Source of the DNA: Flavobacteriaceae bacterium
Lineage (GTDB): Bacteria; Bacteroidota; Bacteroidia; Flavobacteriales; Flavobacteriaceae
DNA: 64,000 nucleotides
Direction: 5' to 3'
Assembly: GCA_031277535.1 (NCBI GenBank)
Contig: JAITMD010000016.1
Coordinates: forward strand, 62,001 to 126,000
Shown here: positions 15,295 to 24,640 of the stretch, piece by piece
Numbering within the stretch: position 1 is the first letter of the stretch
How the letters are laid out: each line of letters starts with the position of its first letter
Notes under the pieces: model-generated
What the model saw: only the letters and a program-made list of their open reading frames with translations
What the model was told of the DNA's origin: nothing
Database searches by the model: none
Position numbers and translations under genes: made by a program

Positions 15295-16212
15295 ATGACA
15301 ACAAGAAAATCATCTACTACCAATCATCCTTTAGAACCTTTAGGGGTACGACCAAAAAAGAATAAAACTACAGAACGCAAGGCGAGAACTACACGTAAAT
15401 ATACCAGTAAAAAGAAAGCAAAAAGTGAAGGGTGGAAACAAATAAAATGGGTATTCATTATTGGAACTCTTTTGGGAGTAGGTATTTGGTTTGGGGTTAC
15501 TTTTAAAGATGGGATATACTATTATTTTAGCTCAAAGAGAAATAATTCAGACGAGAAATCGTTTTTCGATTTTCGAACGGCAGAGGTTTTAAAAAGGCAT
15601 AATGATATGTTGGTTGGTTTTGACGTTTCTCAATATCAGGGAGTAATCGATTGGTCAGCCATTGATTCTGTGGCTTTTACTGCACCTCTTGAATTTGTTT
15701 TTATACGTGCCACCATGGGAGAAGATGCTCTAGATAAAGCTTTTGATATTAATTGGAAAGGAGCACGTGCCAATCATTTTATACGCGGGGCTTATCACTA
15801 TTATCGACCAAATGAGAACTCAACAGAACAAGCTAATAATTTTATAGCTAAAGTAAAGTTGTCCGAAGGCGATTTACCTCCTGTTTTGGATATTGAAGAG
15901 ATGCCAAAAACACAAACTATGGAGAATCTGCGCAAAGGATTAAAGAACTGGATGTCTATTGTAGAGAATCATTATGGGGTGAAACCCATTTTATATTCAG
16001 GAGAAAACTATTATGTGAATCATTTAAAAGAATGGTTTCCAGATCATACCATTTGGATTGCGAACTACAATTTTTTTGTAGAAGAAATTAAACCAGATTG
16101 GCATTTTTGGCAGTTTTCTGAAAAAGGTGTTGTAGAAGGAATTGATGGTAAAGTTGATTTGAATATCTTTCAAGGAAATCGCAATGATATGAGAAAGCTA
16201 TTGGTACGTTAG
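15295..16212 (+). CDS. GH25 lysozyme-like muramidase, membrane-anchored
   Basis: The 305-residue product has a Lys/Arg-rich cytoplasmic N-terminus (1-50), one membrane span (about 52-69, WVFIIGTLLGVGIWFGVTF) and a periplasmic glycoside hydrolase family 25 domain (about 105-305). GH25 enzymes cleave the beta-1,4 bond of peptidoglycan between MurNAc and GlcNAc. The catalytic acids are visible: Asp110 in VGFDVSQYQG, and Asp199 and Glu201 in PPVLDIEE; RGAYHYYRPN is another family hallmark. The stop codon shares three bases with the stop of the converging permease gene, leaving no room for a terminator. The likely role is cell-wall turnover. Confidence 0.9.
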   Translation: MTTRKSSTTNHPLEPLGVRPKKNKTTERKARTTRKYTSKKKAKSEGWKQIKWVFIIGTLLGVGIWFGVTFKDGIYYYFSSKRNNSDEKSFFDFRTAEVLKRHNDMLVGFDVSQYQGVIDWSAIDSVAFTAPLEFVFIRATMGEDALDKAFDINWKGARANHFIRGAYHYYRPNENSTEQANNFIAKVKLSEGDLPPVLDIEEMPKTQTMENLRKGLKNWMSIVENHYGVKPILYSGENYYVNHLKEWFPDHTIWIANYNFFVEEIKPDWHFWQFSEKGVVEGIDGKVDLNIFQGNRNDMRKLLVR

Positions 16213-17297
16213 CCATTTTTTACATCTAAAGCATCTCTTAGAGCATTTCCTATTAGCATAAAACTCATTACAAGTAAAAACATAAGAAACCCTGGTAGTA
16301 AGGCTAAATAAGCCTTGCCTAATAAAATGTAGTTGTAATTTTCTTTAATCATAGCTCCCCAGCTTGGTGTTGGCACTTGTGTTCCAATACCTAAAAAGCT
16401 TAATCCGCTTTCCATTAAGATAGCAGAAGCAAAGTTTGCAGCAGAAATTACAATTACTGGAGCCATGCAGTTGGGTAGGATGTGTTTGGCTATAATACGC
16501 CAATCAGAATAACCTAAAGCTCGTGCAGCGGTTACATACTGCTGTTCTTTTACACTAATTACTTGTCCACGTACTACACGTGCTACCTCTACCCACATCG
16601 TTAATCCTACAGCAATAAATACTTGCCAAAAACCTTTGCCAAGAGCCAAAGTGATAGCAATAACTAAAAGTAAGGTAGGAATTGACCAGAAGATATTAAT
16701 AACCCAAAGAATAAAGGCGTCTATTTTGCCTCCAGAATAACCCGCAATAGCCCCTAAGCTAATTCCAATAAGTAGAGAGATTAACACTGCTATAAAACCA
16801 ATGGCAAGGGATACTCTTGATCCTAAAATAAGACGACTGAAATAATCTCTTCCTTGATTGTCTGTTCCTAAGTAAAAGGTTTTATTAACGACAATATTAT
16901 TTGTGTCTTTCGCATTGAAAAGTTTCAGAGGTAGTGATTTAAACTCTTCTAATTGCGGTTGTGCACTGTAGTTTTTATAGTAGATACTGTCGTTCTTAAA
17001 GTAGTGTTCACCTATAGCAATATGGTTTGACGTTTCTTTTTTACCAGTCCAATACTCTGCTAATGCAGTAGGGGTATTGTTTGGAATCACAATAGTTTTT
17101 ACACTAAATCCTGGTGGTTGAGAGCGCAATGCTAAATCACCAGAATTAGCATTAGCTGATTGATCAGGTATAATAAAGTAAGCAAATATGGAGATTAAAG
17201 AAAATACTATAATCATCCAAAAACACAAAACGCCCCAGAAATCTTTTTTGAATTTCTGAAGCGCAATTTGTGTATTAGATTTATTGTTAACTGACAT
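16209..17297 (-). CDS. DppC/OppC-type ABC transporter permease
   Basis: The 362-residue product is a permease of the peptide/nickel ABC family. After the first span (about 19-42) comes an N-terminal OppC-like region; five more spans and the cytoplasmic EAA loop (EQQYVTAARALGYSDWRIIA) follow from about residue 155. LGTDNQGRDYFSRLI and SGLSFLGIGTQVPTPSWG are hallmark motifs. An insertion of about 85 residues with no membrane character lies between span 1 and the core domain (about 55-140). The partner permease, ATPases and binding protein are not nearby, so this is an orphan subunit in this window. It starts one base behind the Tsp gene. Confidence 0.88.
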   Translation of the reverse strand: MSVNNKSNTQIALQKFKKDFWGVLCFWMIIVFSLISIFAYFIIPDQSANANSGDLALRSQPPGFSVKTIVIPNNTPTALAEYWTGKKETSNHIAIGEHYFKNDSIYYKNYSAQPQLEEFKSLPLKLFNAKDTNNIVVNKTFYLGTDNQGRDYFSRLILGSRVSLAIGFIAVLISLLIGISLGAIAGYSGGKIDAFILWVINIFWSIPTLLLVIAITLALGKGFWQVFIAVGLTMWVEVARVVRGQVISVKEQQYVTAARALGYSDWRIIAKHILPNCMAPVIVISAANFASAILMESGLSFLGIGTQVPTPSWGAMIKENYNYILLGKAYLALLPGFLMFLLVMSFMLIGNALRDALDVKNG

Positions 17298-17298
17298 C

Positions 17299-19536
17299 TT
17301 AACGTTTGTCCAATTGTTTTATTTTGTTGTCTGTAGCATTGATTTTCAGAGTAGAAAGTCTTAAATCTTTTAAGATGTTAACTCCTTCTTCAATGTAAAC
17401 ATCGGCATTCAACATTTCATGCCATCTGTCTCTTTTCTTTTCTAAGATGGTGTCTTTTTTGACACGTTCTATTTCACTTGGAAGAGAAGAGAATTTTAGT
17501 TTATTGTCGTATTTATTTATTGCTTTGAACTTTTTAGCTTTTTCTTCTATTTCTTTTTGTTTTAGTTTATAAGCTTCAAAGTTTAATGGGAATTTCTTCT
17601 CGTCTTTGCGTTGATTAATCCATTTAGCATTTTCATCAATTAATTTGAATTGATCATTACTTGCAATACGTTTTTTACTTTTCTCAGCAACAGTTGTAAA
17701 ATCGTTAGGGTATGGAACATAACTTGCACGGTCTATTTTGTCCCATGGCATAGCATTGTCCATATCACGCTCTCCCATATCGATATAAGAGTAACGATCT
17801 GGTAAAACAATGTCACTTAATACTCCTTCACGTTGGGTAGATCCTCCATTGATACGATAGAATTTCTGTAAGGTGATTTTTAATGCCCCTAAGTCTCCAA
17901 AAGGATGTTTTTTAAGTAAGTCGTTTAAGTCTACAAGATTTTGTACAGTTCCTTTTCCATAAGTGTGTTTGCTACCTATAATAACCCCACGTTTATAATC
18001 TTGGATAGCTGCAGCAAAGATTTCAGATGCAGATGCAGAGAAATTGTTTACCAAAACAACTAATGGACCATCCCATACTATTTGTGTTCCTTTATCATCT
18101 AATACTTGTTGTTTACCTCGAGATGATTTAACCTGAACTACAGGTCCTTCTTTTACAAATAAACCTACCATGTCTACAACAGTTGATAAAGAACCTCCAC
18201 CATTGTTTCTTAAGTCCATAATGATCCCATCTACACCTTGTTTCTTTAACTCTGTAATTTCTTTTGAAACATCTGTAAACGCATTTCGTTTGTCTTTGTT
18301 TTCAAAATCGATATAGAATTTAGGCAAGTGTATGATACCATATTTGCGTTCACCATCTTGTATAATGCTTGATTTAGCATATGTTTCTTCAAATTCAATA
18401 ACCTCACGTGTGATAGCAACTACTTTAATAGTACCATCAATCTTTTTCATTGTTAAGTAAACTGTAGTTCCTTTTTTTCCTTTGATTTGTTTTACTACGT
18501 TATCTAAACGCATTCCTACAACATCAACAGGATCTTCGTTTGGTTTTTGAGCTACTTTTAAAATAACATCACCTACTTCAATTTCTTTTCCACGCCAAGC
18601 AGGACCACCAGGTACAAGTTCTGAAATTTCTACACCATCTGTCTTTTTTCTTAGAACAGCACCAATTCCTTCAATACTACCACTCATACTCGCATCAAAC
18701 TTTTCTTTGTCTTCTGGTGCAAAGTAGAATGAGTGTGGATCAAAGCGCTCAATAATAGAGTTTAAGTAAATTGAAAACCAGTCTTTTCTTTCTAAGTCAT
18801 TTAATACATCGAAATATTCATCTAAAGATTTTTCAGTACTTTCTCTTGCTTCTTTTTCTAATTGCTCAAATGATTTCTTTTCTTTTGGAGCTTCTTTCTT
18901 TTTATCTTTTTTCTTCTTTTCAGTAGTTGTAGCAAATTCATCAAGATTTTCATCTTCGTCAGCATCTACAACTTCTTTACCTTCCTGAATTTTTAAATTA
19001 TCAGAAAGAGTAGATAAAGTGTTAAGTTTCAATTGTTGTTCCCAACGACGTTTTAGCTCTTGCTCATTTTTAGCATAGCCCATTTTGTCATAGTCAGAAT
19101 CATACATCTCTTTTGTATTGAAGTCAAAAGGTTTTTTTAATACATCTTTATATATACCTTTTGCCTCATTCATACGTTGTGTGATACGTTGATAAGTAAG
19201 GTCGAAAAATGACAATTCTTTCAACTCAATCATATCGTCAATTAAGAACTCATACTTAGAAAATTCATCTATGTCTGATTGAAGAAAGTAACGTTTCATT
19301 GGATCCAGTGCCTTGATATATTCAGTATACACTTTTTGAGAGAATTTATCATCCAATTTAGGTGGATCATAGTGTGTACGTTCCATCAGATAGCTGACTA
19401 ATTCTAATAGTAATTGATCCTTTTCTGGATCGCTTGAAGGTTTTTTGGGTATAAAACTCCAAAGAGCAGCAGAAACGGCTAATAGAAGTAAAATTATTTT
19501 ATAATTCTTTTTCATAAATGCCTTAATAGTATTCAT
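17299..19536 (-). CDS. carboxy-terminal processing protease (Tsp/Prc, S41A)
   Basis: The 745-residue product is a periplasmic S41 protease. A signal/anchor segment (IILLLLAVSAALWSFIP, about 14-30) is followed by an N-terminal Tsp domain, a Lys/Glu-rich linker (195-235), a PDZ domain (about 285-375: SIEGIGAVL ... RKGKEI) and the catalytic S41 domain. The nucleophile lies in NNFSASASEIFAAAIQDYKR (Ser about 502) and the general-base lysine in TYGKGTVQ (about 528). The C-terminal tail matches DUF3340. Such enzymes trim periplasmic proteins from the C-terminus. The permease gene begins one base after its stop, so the two are co-transcribed. Confidence 0.92.
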   Translation of the reverse strand: MNTIKAFMKKNYKIILLLLAVSAALWSFIPKKPSSDPEKDQLLLELVSYLMERTHYDPPKLDDKFSQKVYTEYIKALDPMKRYFLQSDIDEFSKYEFLIDDMIELKELSFFDLTYQRITQRMNEAKGIYKDVLKKPFDFNTKEMYDSDYDKMGYAKNEQELKRRWEQQLKLNTLSTLSDNLKIQEGKEVVDADEDENLDEFATTTEKKKKDKKKEAPKEKKSFEQLEKEARESTEKSLDEYFDVLNDLERKDWFSIYLNSIIERFDPHSFYFAPEDKEKFDASMSGSIEGIGAVLRKKTDGVEISELVPGGPAWRGKEIEVGDVILKVAQKPNEDPVDVVGMRLDNVVKQIKGKKGTTVYLTMKKIDGTIKVVAITREVIEFEETYAKSSIIQDGERKYGIIHLPKFYIDFENKDKRNAFTDVSKEITELKKQGVDGIIMDLRNNGGGSLSTVVDMVGLFVKEGPVVQVKSSRGKQQVLDDKGTQIVWDGPLVVLVNNFSASASEIFAAAIQDYKRGVIIGSKHTYGKGTVQNLVDLNDLLKKHPFGDLGALKITLQKFYRINGGSTQREGVLSDIVLPDRYSYIDMGERDMDNAMPWDKIDRASYVPYPNDFTTVAEKSKKRIASNDQFKLIDENAKWINQRKDEKKFPLNFEAYKLKQKEIEEKAKKFKAINKYDNKLKFSSLPSEIERVKKDTILEKKRDRWHEMLNADVYIEEGVNILKDLRLSTLKINATDNKIKQLDKR

Positions 19537-19719
19537 TAAATAGTTTTGAACTAAAGTAGTTAAAAAAGTAAAAGAATCATCAATAAAGCCTATAATAATT
19601 TGTTAAATGCATTTAGTATAGGAAATAGAGATGTTATTTTTGAATTTAGTAATTTAATCCGTTTAATTGTTTTGCTTAAATAGTATTACATTAGCGAATG
19701 TAAATAAAAAAATAAGAAG

Positions 19720-20487
19720 ATGCAAAGACCATTAATATTAGTCACAAATGACGATGGTATCACGGCTCCGGGTATTCGTGCATTAATAGATGTGATGAAA
19801 GAAATAGGTGATGTTGTTGTCGTTGCGCCCAATAGTGCACAGTCAGGAATGGGACATGCAATAACCATTAATAACACTTTGACATTAGAGAAAGTACATA
19901 TAGATGAAAGCTTAGATATTGAGTATGCGTGCTCTGGTACTCCTGTTGATTGTGTCAAAATAGCTCTTGGTCAAATTTTAGATCGCAAACCAGATTTATG
20001 TGTGTCAGGTATTAATCATGGATCTAATTCCTCTATTAATGTTATTTATTCTGGAACAATGAGTGCTGCATTGGAAGCTGGTATGAGTGGAATACCAGCA
20101 ATAGGCTTTTCTTTGTTAGATTTTAGTTGGAATGCCGATTTTGAACAGATAAAACCATTTATTAAAAAAATTACCACTGAAGCTTTAAAAAATGGTATAC
20201 CAGCAGATGTTGTATTGAATGTAAACTTCCCTAAATTATCTATGGATGATATTAATGGAGTGAAAATATGTCGTCAGGCTAAGGCTTCTTGGGTAGAGAA
20301 TTTTGATAAACGCGAAAGTCCTCATGGTAAAGAGTATTATTGGTTAGTGGGAGAGTTTGTCAATCAAGACAGAGGAGAAGATACGGATGAATGGGCATTA
20401 AAGAATGGATATGTATCAATTGTACCTGTACATTTTGATTTAACAGCTCATCATGTAATTAAAACAATTAATAATTGGGATTTATAA
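19720..20487 (+). CDS. surE: 5'/3'-nucleotidase SurE
   Basis: The 255-residue product is SurE, a metal-dependent nucleotidase acting on 5'- and 3'-nucleoside monophosphates. The N-terminal VTNDDGI motif with Asp11 and Asp12 binds the divalent metal; APNSAQSGMGHAIT, SGTPVDCVK and SGINHGSNSSINVIYSGTMS are further conserved blocks. Length is normal. It is the first gene of a run with a small membrane protein, lpxB, an NlpC/P60 peptidase and comEC, joined by very short gaps or overlaps. The upstream region diverges from the Tsp gene. Confidence 0.95.
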   Translation: MQRPLILVTNDDGITAPGIRALIDVMKEIGDVVVVAPNSAQSGMGHAITINNTLTLEKVHIDESLDIEYACSGTPVDCVKIALGQILDRKPDLCVSGINHGSNSSINVIYSGTMSAALEAGMSGIPAIGFSLLDFSWNADFEQIKPFIKKITTEALKNGIPADVVLNVNFPKLSMDDINGVKICRQAKASWVENFDKRESPHGKEYYWLVGEFVNQDRGEDTDEWALKNGYVSIVPVHFDLTAHHVIKTINNWDL

Positions 20488-20768
20488 TGGCTAAGTTTAA
20501 AGTAAAAGAAATTATTATTGGCTTTTTATTAGGGCTAATCGCAACAATTATAGGTTCGGAATTGTATCTGCGTATTTTTACCAATTACGATTTATTTATA
20601 GATTTTGATTTTATACATAAGGCAGGATTAATAGGAAAGGTAACAGCTATTGGGAGTTTACTTAATTTGCTTTTATTGACATTCTTTATTAATAGAACAG
20701 AAGATTATAAAGCACGTGGTTGTGTTCTGGCAGTTATTTTATTAACAATAATCACATTTTTCTTGTAG
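20487..20768 (+). CDS. small membrane protein between surE and lpxB
   Basis: The ATG overlaps the last base of the surE stop codon (TAATG), which fixes this start; an upstream TTG inside surE would only add four residues. The 93-residue product has three hydrophobic segments (IIGFLLGLIATIIGSELYLR, IGKVTAIGSLLNLLLLTFFI, VLAVILLTIITFFL). lpxB starts immediately after its stop. The position between surE and lpxB is typical of Bacteroidota, but no function is known to me. Confidence 0.75.
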   Translation: MAKFKVKEIIIGFLLGLIATIIGSELYLRIFTNYDLFIDFDFIHKAGLIGKVTAIGSLLNLLLLTFFINRTEDYKARGCVLAVILLTIITFFL

Positions 20769-21899
20769 ATGAAATATTATATCATAGCAGGTGAAGCATC
20801 AGGAGATTTGCATGGTTCGAATTTGATGAAAGCTCTATTAATCAAAGACCCTAACGCAGAGATTCGTTTTTGGGGAGGAGATTTAATGGAGAAAGCTGGA
20901 GGGACTCTTGTTAAGCATTATCGTGATTTAGCTTTTATGGGATTTGTAGAAGTGGTACAGAATTTGCGTACTATTTTGCGCAACATATCTTTTTGCAAGA
21001 AAGATATTGTAGGTTTTAATCCAGATGTACTTATTTTTATTGATTATCCAGGATTCAATTTGCGTATAGCAGAATGGGCAAAGAAGAGAGGAATACAGAC
21101 GCATTATTATATTTCTCCTCAGATTTGGGCGTGGAAAGAAAGTCGTATTAAAGCGATAAAGCGAGATGTAGACTTTATGTATGTTATTCTTCCATTTGAG
21201 AAAGAATTCTACGAAGTAAAGCATAAATACCCAGTAACATTTGTAGGTCATCCTTTAATTGATGCTATTGAGGCATATAGAAATGAAGATCATGGTGATT
21301 TTAGAATAAAACACAATTTGGACGATAGACCTATTATAGCTTTGTTGCCAGGAAGTAGAAAGCAGGAGATAAGTCGCTTATTAACAGAAATGCTGTCTGT
21401 GATACACAATTATCCAGAATATCAATTTGTAATAGCAGGAGCACCTGGACAAGAAGCGTCGTTTTACGATCAATTTATGAAGGATAAGAATATTTCTTTT
21501 GTGTTGAATGAAACTTATGCTTTATTAAATGTTGCACATGCCGCGTTGGTTACCTCTGGAACGGCTACTTTAGAGACTGCATTATTTAAAGTGCCTCAAG
21601 TAGTTTTGTACAAAGGGAATCAAATTTCATATGAGATTGCCAAACGAATTATTACACTGCGTTACATTTCATTAGTTAATTTAATTATGGACGATGATGT
21701 TGTAGTTGAGCTAATTCAGGGGGATTGTAACTCAAAAAGAATTGAGGAAGAATTCAAAAAAATCACAGTTGGTGAAAAAAGATTGAAAATATTACTTGAT
21801 TATGAAAAATTAATTTGTAATTTAGGCGGACGAGGGGCAAGTAAATATGTCGCGGATGAAATAATAGAGAATCATAAAAAGAAGATAAGTACCAACTAA
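20769..21899 (+). CDS. lpxB: lipid-A-disaccharide synthase LpxB
   Basis: The 376-residue product is LpxB, a peripheral GT-B glycosyltransferase that joins UDP-2,3-diacylglucosamine and lipid X into the disaccharide precursor of lipid A. Hallmarks are the N-terminal IIAGEASGDLHGSNLM, FIDYPGFNLRIA, YYISPQIWAWKESRIK, FVGHPL, LLPGSRKQEI and the donor-site block TSGTATLETALF. Length matches the family. It follows the small membrane gene without a gap. The presence of lpxB confirms a Gram-negative envelope with lipid A. Confidence 0.96.
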   Translation: MKYYIIAGEASGDLHGSNLMKALLIKDPNAEIRFWGGDLMEKAGGTLVKHYRDLAFMGFVEVVQNLRTILRNISFCKKDIVGFNPDVLIFIDYPGFNLRIAEWAKKRGIQTHYYISPQIWAWKESRIKAIKRDVDFMYVILPFEKEFYEVKHKYPVTFVGHPLIDAIEAYRNEDHGDFRIKHNLDDRPIIALLPGSRKQEISRLLTEMLSVIHNYPEYQFVIAGAPGQEASFYDQFMKDKNISFVLNETYALLNVAHAALVTSGTATLETALFKVPQVVLYKGNQISYEIAKRIITLRYISLVNLIMDDDVVVELIQGDCNSKRIEEEFKKITVGEKRLKILLDYEKLICNLGGRGASKYVADEIIENHKKKISTN

Positions 21900-21908
21900 A
21901 ATATAATT

Positions 21909-22574
21909 ATGACAAAATATACGATAGCGTTTCTGTGTTTTATGGGGCTGGTTTCGGGTAAATCAGTATACGCAAACGAAAATTCGACTCAACTAAGTAA
22001 GGAAAGTGCGTTTAGCGTAGAGAGTAAAAGCCCAGTGAAAAAGAAAAAAGGAGGAACTATCGTTATCTCTGAAAGTAAAGCAAACGATGCAGCAGTTTTA
22101 GCAGATTTAAATGCTTTATTGGAAGAAATGAGCATGAATAAAGTTGAGAAGGTAGTTGCAGATACAAATGAAGTTGTAACAGACCAAGTTGTTAATGCAG
22201 CATTTGATTACCAAGGTGTACGTTACCGTTTTGGAGGTATGTCAAAAAATGGTATGGATTGTTCAGGCTTAGTAAAAACAGCATTTGGGGAGACAGAAAT
22301 TAGTTTACCTCGAAATTCTTCAGAAATGGCTCAAATGGGAGAACGTATCGGGAAGAGTGATGCTCAAAAAGGAGATTTGATCTTTTTCAAAACAGGAAGA
22401 GGAAGTCGTATTAGTCATGTTGGTATAGTGACGGAAGTAGCGGATGATGAAATTAAATTTATTCATTCTTCAACATCAAAAGGAGTAATAATTTCTTCTA
22501 CAAAAGAAGATTATTACAGTAGAAGATTTGTTCAAATCAATAGAGTTGTAGAAGAAGGAAATAATACAATATAA
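21909..22574 (+). CDS. C40 (NlpC/P60) cell-wall peptidase
   Basis: The 221-residue product has a signal peptide (IAFLCFMGLVSGKSVYA, about 5-22), a linker of about 70 residues and a C-terminal NlpC/P60 domain. Catalytic Cys118 lies in GMDCSGLVK, His170 in ISHVGIV and the third polar residue is likely His186. These enzymes cut the D-gamma-glutamyl-meso-diaminopimelate bond of peptidoglycan peptides. The gene starts 9 bases after lpxB and precedes comEC by 49 bases, so it belongs to the same run. Confidence 0.9.
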   Translation: MTKYTIAFLCFMGLVSGKSVYANENSTQLSKESAFSVESKSPVKKKKGGTIVISESKANDAAVLADLNALLEEMSMNKVEKVVADTNEVVTDQVVNAAFDYQGVRYRFGGMSKNGMDCSGLVKTAFGETEISLPRNSSEMAQMGERIGKSDAQKGDLIFFKTGRGSRISHVGIVTEVADDEIKFIHSSTSKGVIISSTKEDYYSRRFVQINRVVEEGNNTI

Positions 22575-22623
22575 CAATTCAAATATTTTGAATCTTTGGA
22601 GAGAATTTTGATAGTCTTCTATT

Positions 22624-24633
22624 ATGAAGGTATTAAAATTCTCTTTTTTGTTTTATGCAATTTGGTTAGTATTAGGTATACTAAGTACAGATTATTTAAG
22701 CATGGAAAAAAGTAGAATAGGACTATTACTTGGTACTATTCTACTTTTTTTGTTTTGTTTTAAGCCGTTTTATAAACGATTATATAGTAAGTCTTATTTT
22801 TTCTATTTGAATGTAGTACTCTTTAGTTTTAGTAGCTTCATGCTTGGTAATGTTAGTAAACATATTCAAGAGTATAAACGAACTAAGAACAACGTAGTTT
22901 TAATAAAGAATAGTGAAGAGGATAATTCATATGTAATTCGTTTAGATAAAAAACTTAAGTCAAGTCATACTTATAATAGATATATTGGTAGTGTGCTGCA
23001 AGCGAACGATGAGATAGTACAAGGAAACGTTTTATTGCAAGTTTTATCTGATACATTAAAAATAGGTGATGTTGTTCTTACAAAAGGTAAATTACAAGCA
23101 TTTAATTCTTCAAGGAATATTGGTCAATTTGATTATCAAAAGTATATGTTCAATCAAGGAGTTGACCGACAAATATTTATAAAAGATTATTCAGTAGTAG
23201 GGGAGAGCGATACTTTTTTGGTTCGAGTGTATAATTGGCGAAATACCTTAATACATAGAATACAAAGTAGTGCGGAACTAAATGAATACAGTAAGGGATT
23301 ACTCTGTGCTTTACTATTAGGTGAAAGGGGAGGTATAGATGAGTTTACCCAGAATTCTTTTAAAGAATTAGGTGTAATGCACGTTTTAGCTATTTCAGGT
23401 CTGCATATAGGGATTGTTTATATGTTTTTAGTAGTATTGCTTGGTCGAATCCCGGTGCGTATAAGAATGACTCTAATAATTGTGTTATTGTGGTTGTTTG
23501 TTTTTCTTTCAGGTTTTTCCCCTTCTGTATTTCGAGCAGTTCTTATGTTTTCAGCAATTGCTTTTGCTAAAGGACTTAAACGAAATACTAATACACTGCA
23601 TATAGTTTCTTTAGCCTTTTTTTTAAGTTTACTTTTTAAACCCATGTGGTTGTTTGACGTTGGTTTTCAACTTAGTTATACTGCAGTTTTTGGAATAGTA
23701 TGGATAATGCCTCTCTTTAAAAAGTTTAGGAACAAAAGACGCATTGTTCGCTATATACAAGAGCTTATTATTGTTTCATTGGTAGCGCAGATTAGTGTAT
23801 TACCATTACAACTTTATTATTTCGGACAATTACCAGTGTTCTTTTTACCTGCTAATTTGTTTGTTATTCCTTTGGTTACTCTATTAATTGTTGGTGGAAT
23901 TGTTTGGATTTTTATAAGCTTTATTAGCCCTTTAGGTAGTATATACCTTGCTAAAATTATAAATGTATTGAGCGACTGTTTAATTTATAGTGTTCAATAT
24001 GTTAATCAATTGGAGTGGACAAAAGGAATAAAATGTACGATTACTGGTGTACAAGCTTTTTTTATAGGGATGTTCCTCTTTGTTATGGTGCTTTTCTTTT
24101 TTTATCGAAAAAAACGGATACTATTTGTTTCTGCATTGTCCTTATTGCTATTTCAAATAGATTATAAATTTCATCAACCAATTGTTTTATCAAGTGAATG
24201 GGTTGTTCCTTATGGATTTAAAAGAAACTTTGAAGTATTTGATAGAGTAGGCAACGAACTTATTGTATACACTGACTCTTTAGATAGTGCTCGAACAGCT
24301 TCGACGGATTATTTAAAGGTCAATAGTATTGAAGCAGTAAAGATTGAGAAAGAACCTTACTATTATAGTTTTGGGAGTAAGCGTATATTACACCTCAATG
24401 AAGAAAAAGACTTATATGATTATGCTACTACAGATAGTATTAGTCATTTGCTTTTTAGCGGTAAGGTAAAGATAAACTTTGATAGAGTAATAGCTCAACT
24501 TCATCCAGAAGAAGTTATTATTCATAATTCAGTTCCTTTTTGGATCAAAAACTATATAATAACAAGTTGTAATAAAAAGAAAATCCCTTATTACGATATT
24601 AGTACTAAGGGATTTTATAGGATAAGCTTGTAA
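22624..24633 (+). CDS. comEC: ComEC/Rec2-type DNA-uptake membrane protein
   Basis: The 669-residue product has two N-terminal spans, a DUF4131-type OB-fold region (about 90-200) and the Competence domain with many membrane helices (about 215-500). HVLAISGLHIGIVY at about 251-264 is the family signature. ComEC forms the inner-membrane channel for single-stranded DNA in transformation. The C-terminal part (about 515-669) lacks the HxHxDH motif of the beta-lactamase-like nuclease domain of Bacillus ComEC, so a nuclease must be supplied separately if the gene functions in uptake. It converges with the thioredoxin gene across 7 bases. Confidence 0.88.
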   Translation: MKVLKFSFLFYAIWLVLGILSTDYLSMEKSRIGLLLGTILLFLFCFKPFYKRLYSKSYFFYLNVVLFSFSSFMLGNVSKHIQEYKRTKNNVVLIKNSEEDNSYVIRLDKKLKSSHTYNRYIGSVLQANDEIVQGNVLLQVLSDTLKIGDVVLTKGKLQAFNSSRNIGQFDYQKYMFNQGVDRQIFIKDYSVVGESDTFLVRVYNWRNTLIHRIQSSAELNEYSKGLLCALLLGERGGIDEFTQNSFKELGVMHVLAISGLHIGIVYMFLVVLLGRIPVRIRMTLIIVLLWLFVFLSGFSPSVFRAVLMFSAIAFAKGLKRNTNTLHIVSLAFFLSLLFKPMWLFDVGFQLSYTAVFGIVWIMPLFKKFRNKRRIVRYIQELIIVSLVAQISVLPLQLYYFGQLPVFFLPANLFVIPLVTLLIVGGIVWIFISFISPLGSIYLAKIINVLSDCLIYSVQYVNQLEWTKGIKCTITGVQAFFIGMFLFVMVLFFFYRKKRILFVSALSLLLFQIDYKFHQPIVLSSEWVVPYGFKRNFEVFDRVGNELIVYTDSLDSARTASTDYLKVNSIEAVKIEKEPYYYSFGSKRILHLNEEKDLYDYATTDSISHLLFSGKVKINFDRVIAQLHPEEVIIHNSVPFWIKNYIITSCNKKKIPYYDISTKGFYRISL

Positions 24634-24640
24634 TAAGCTA

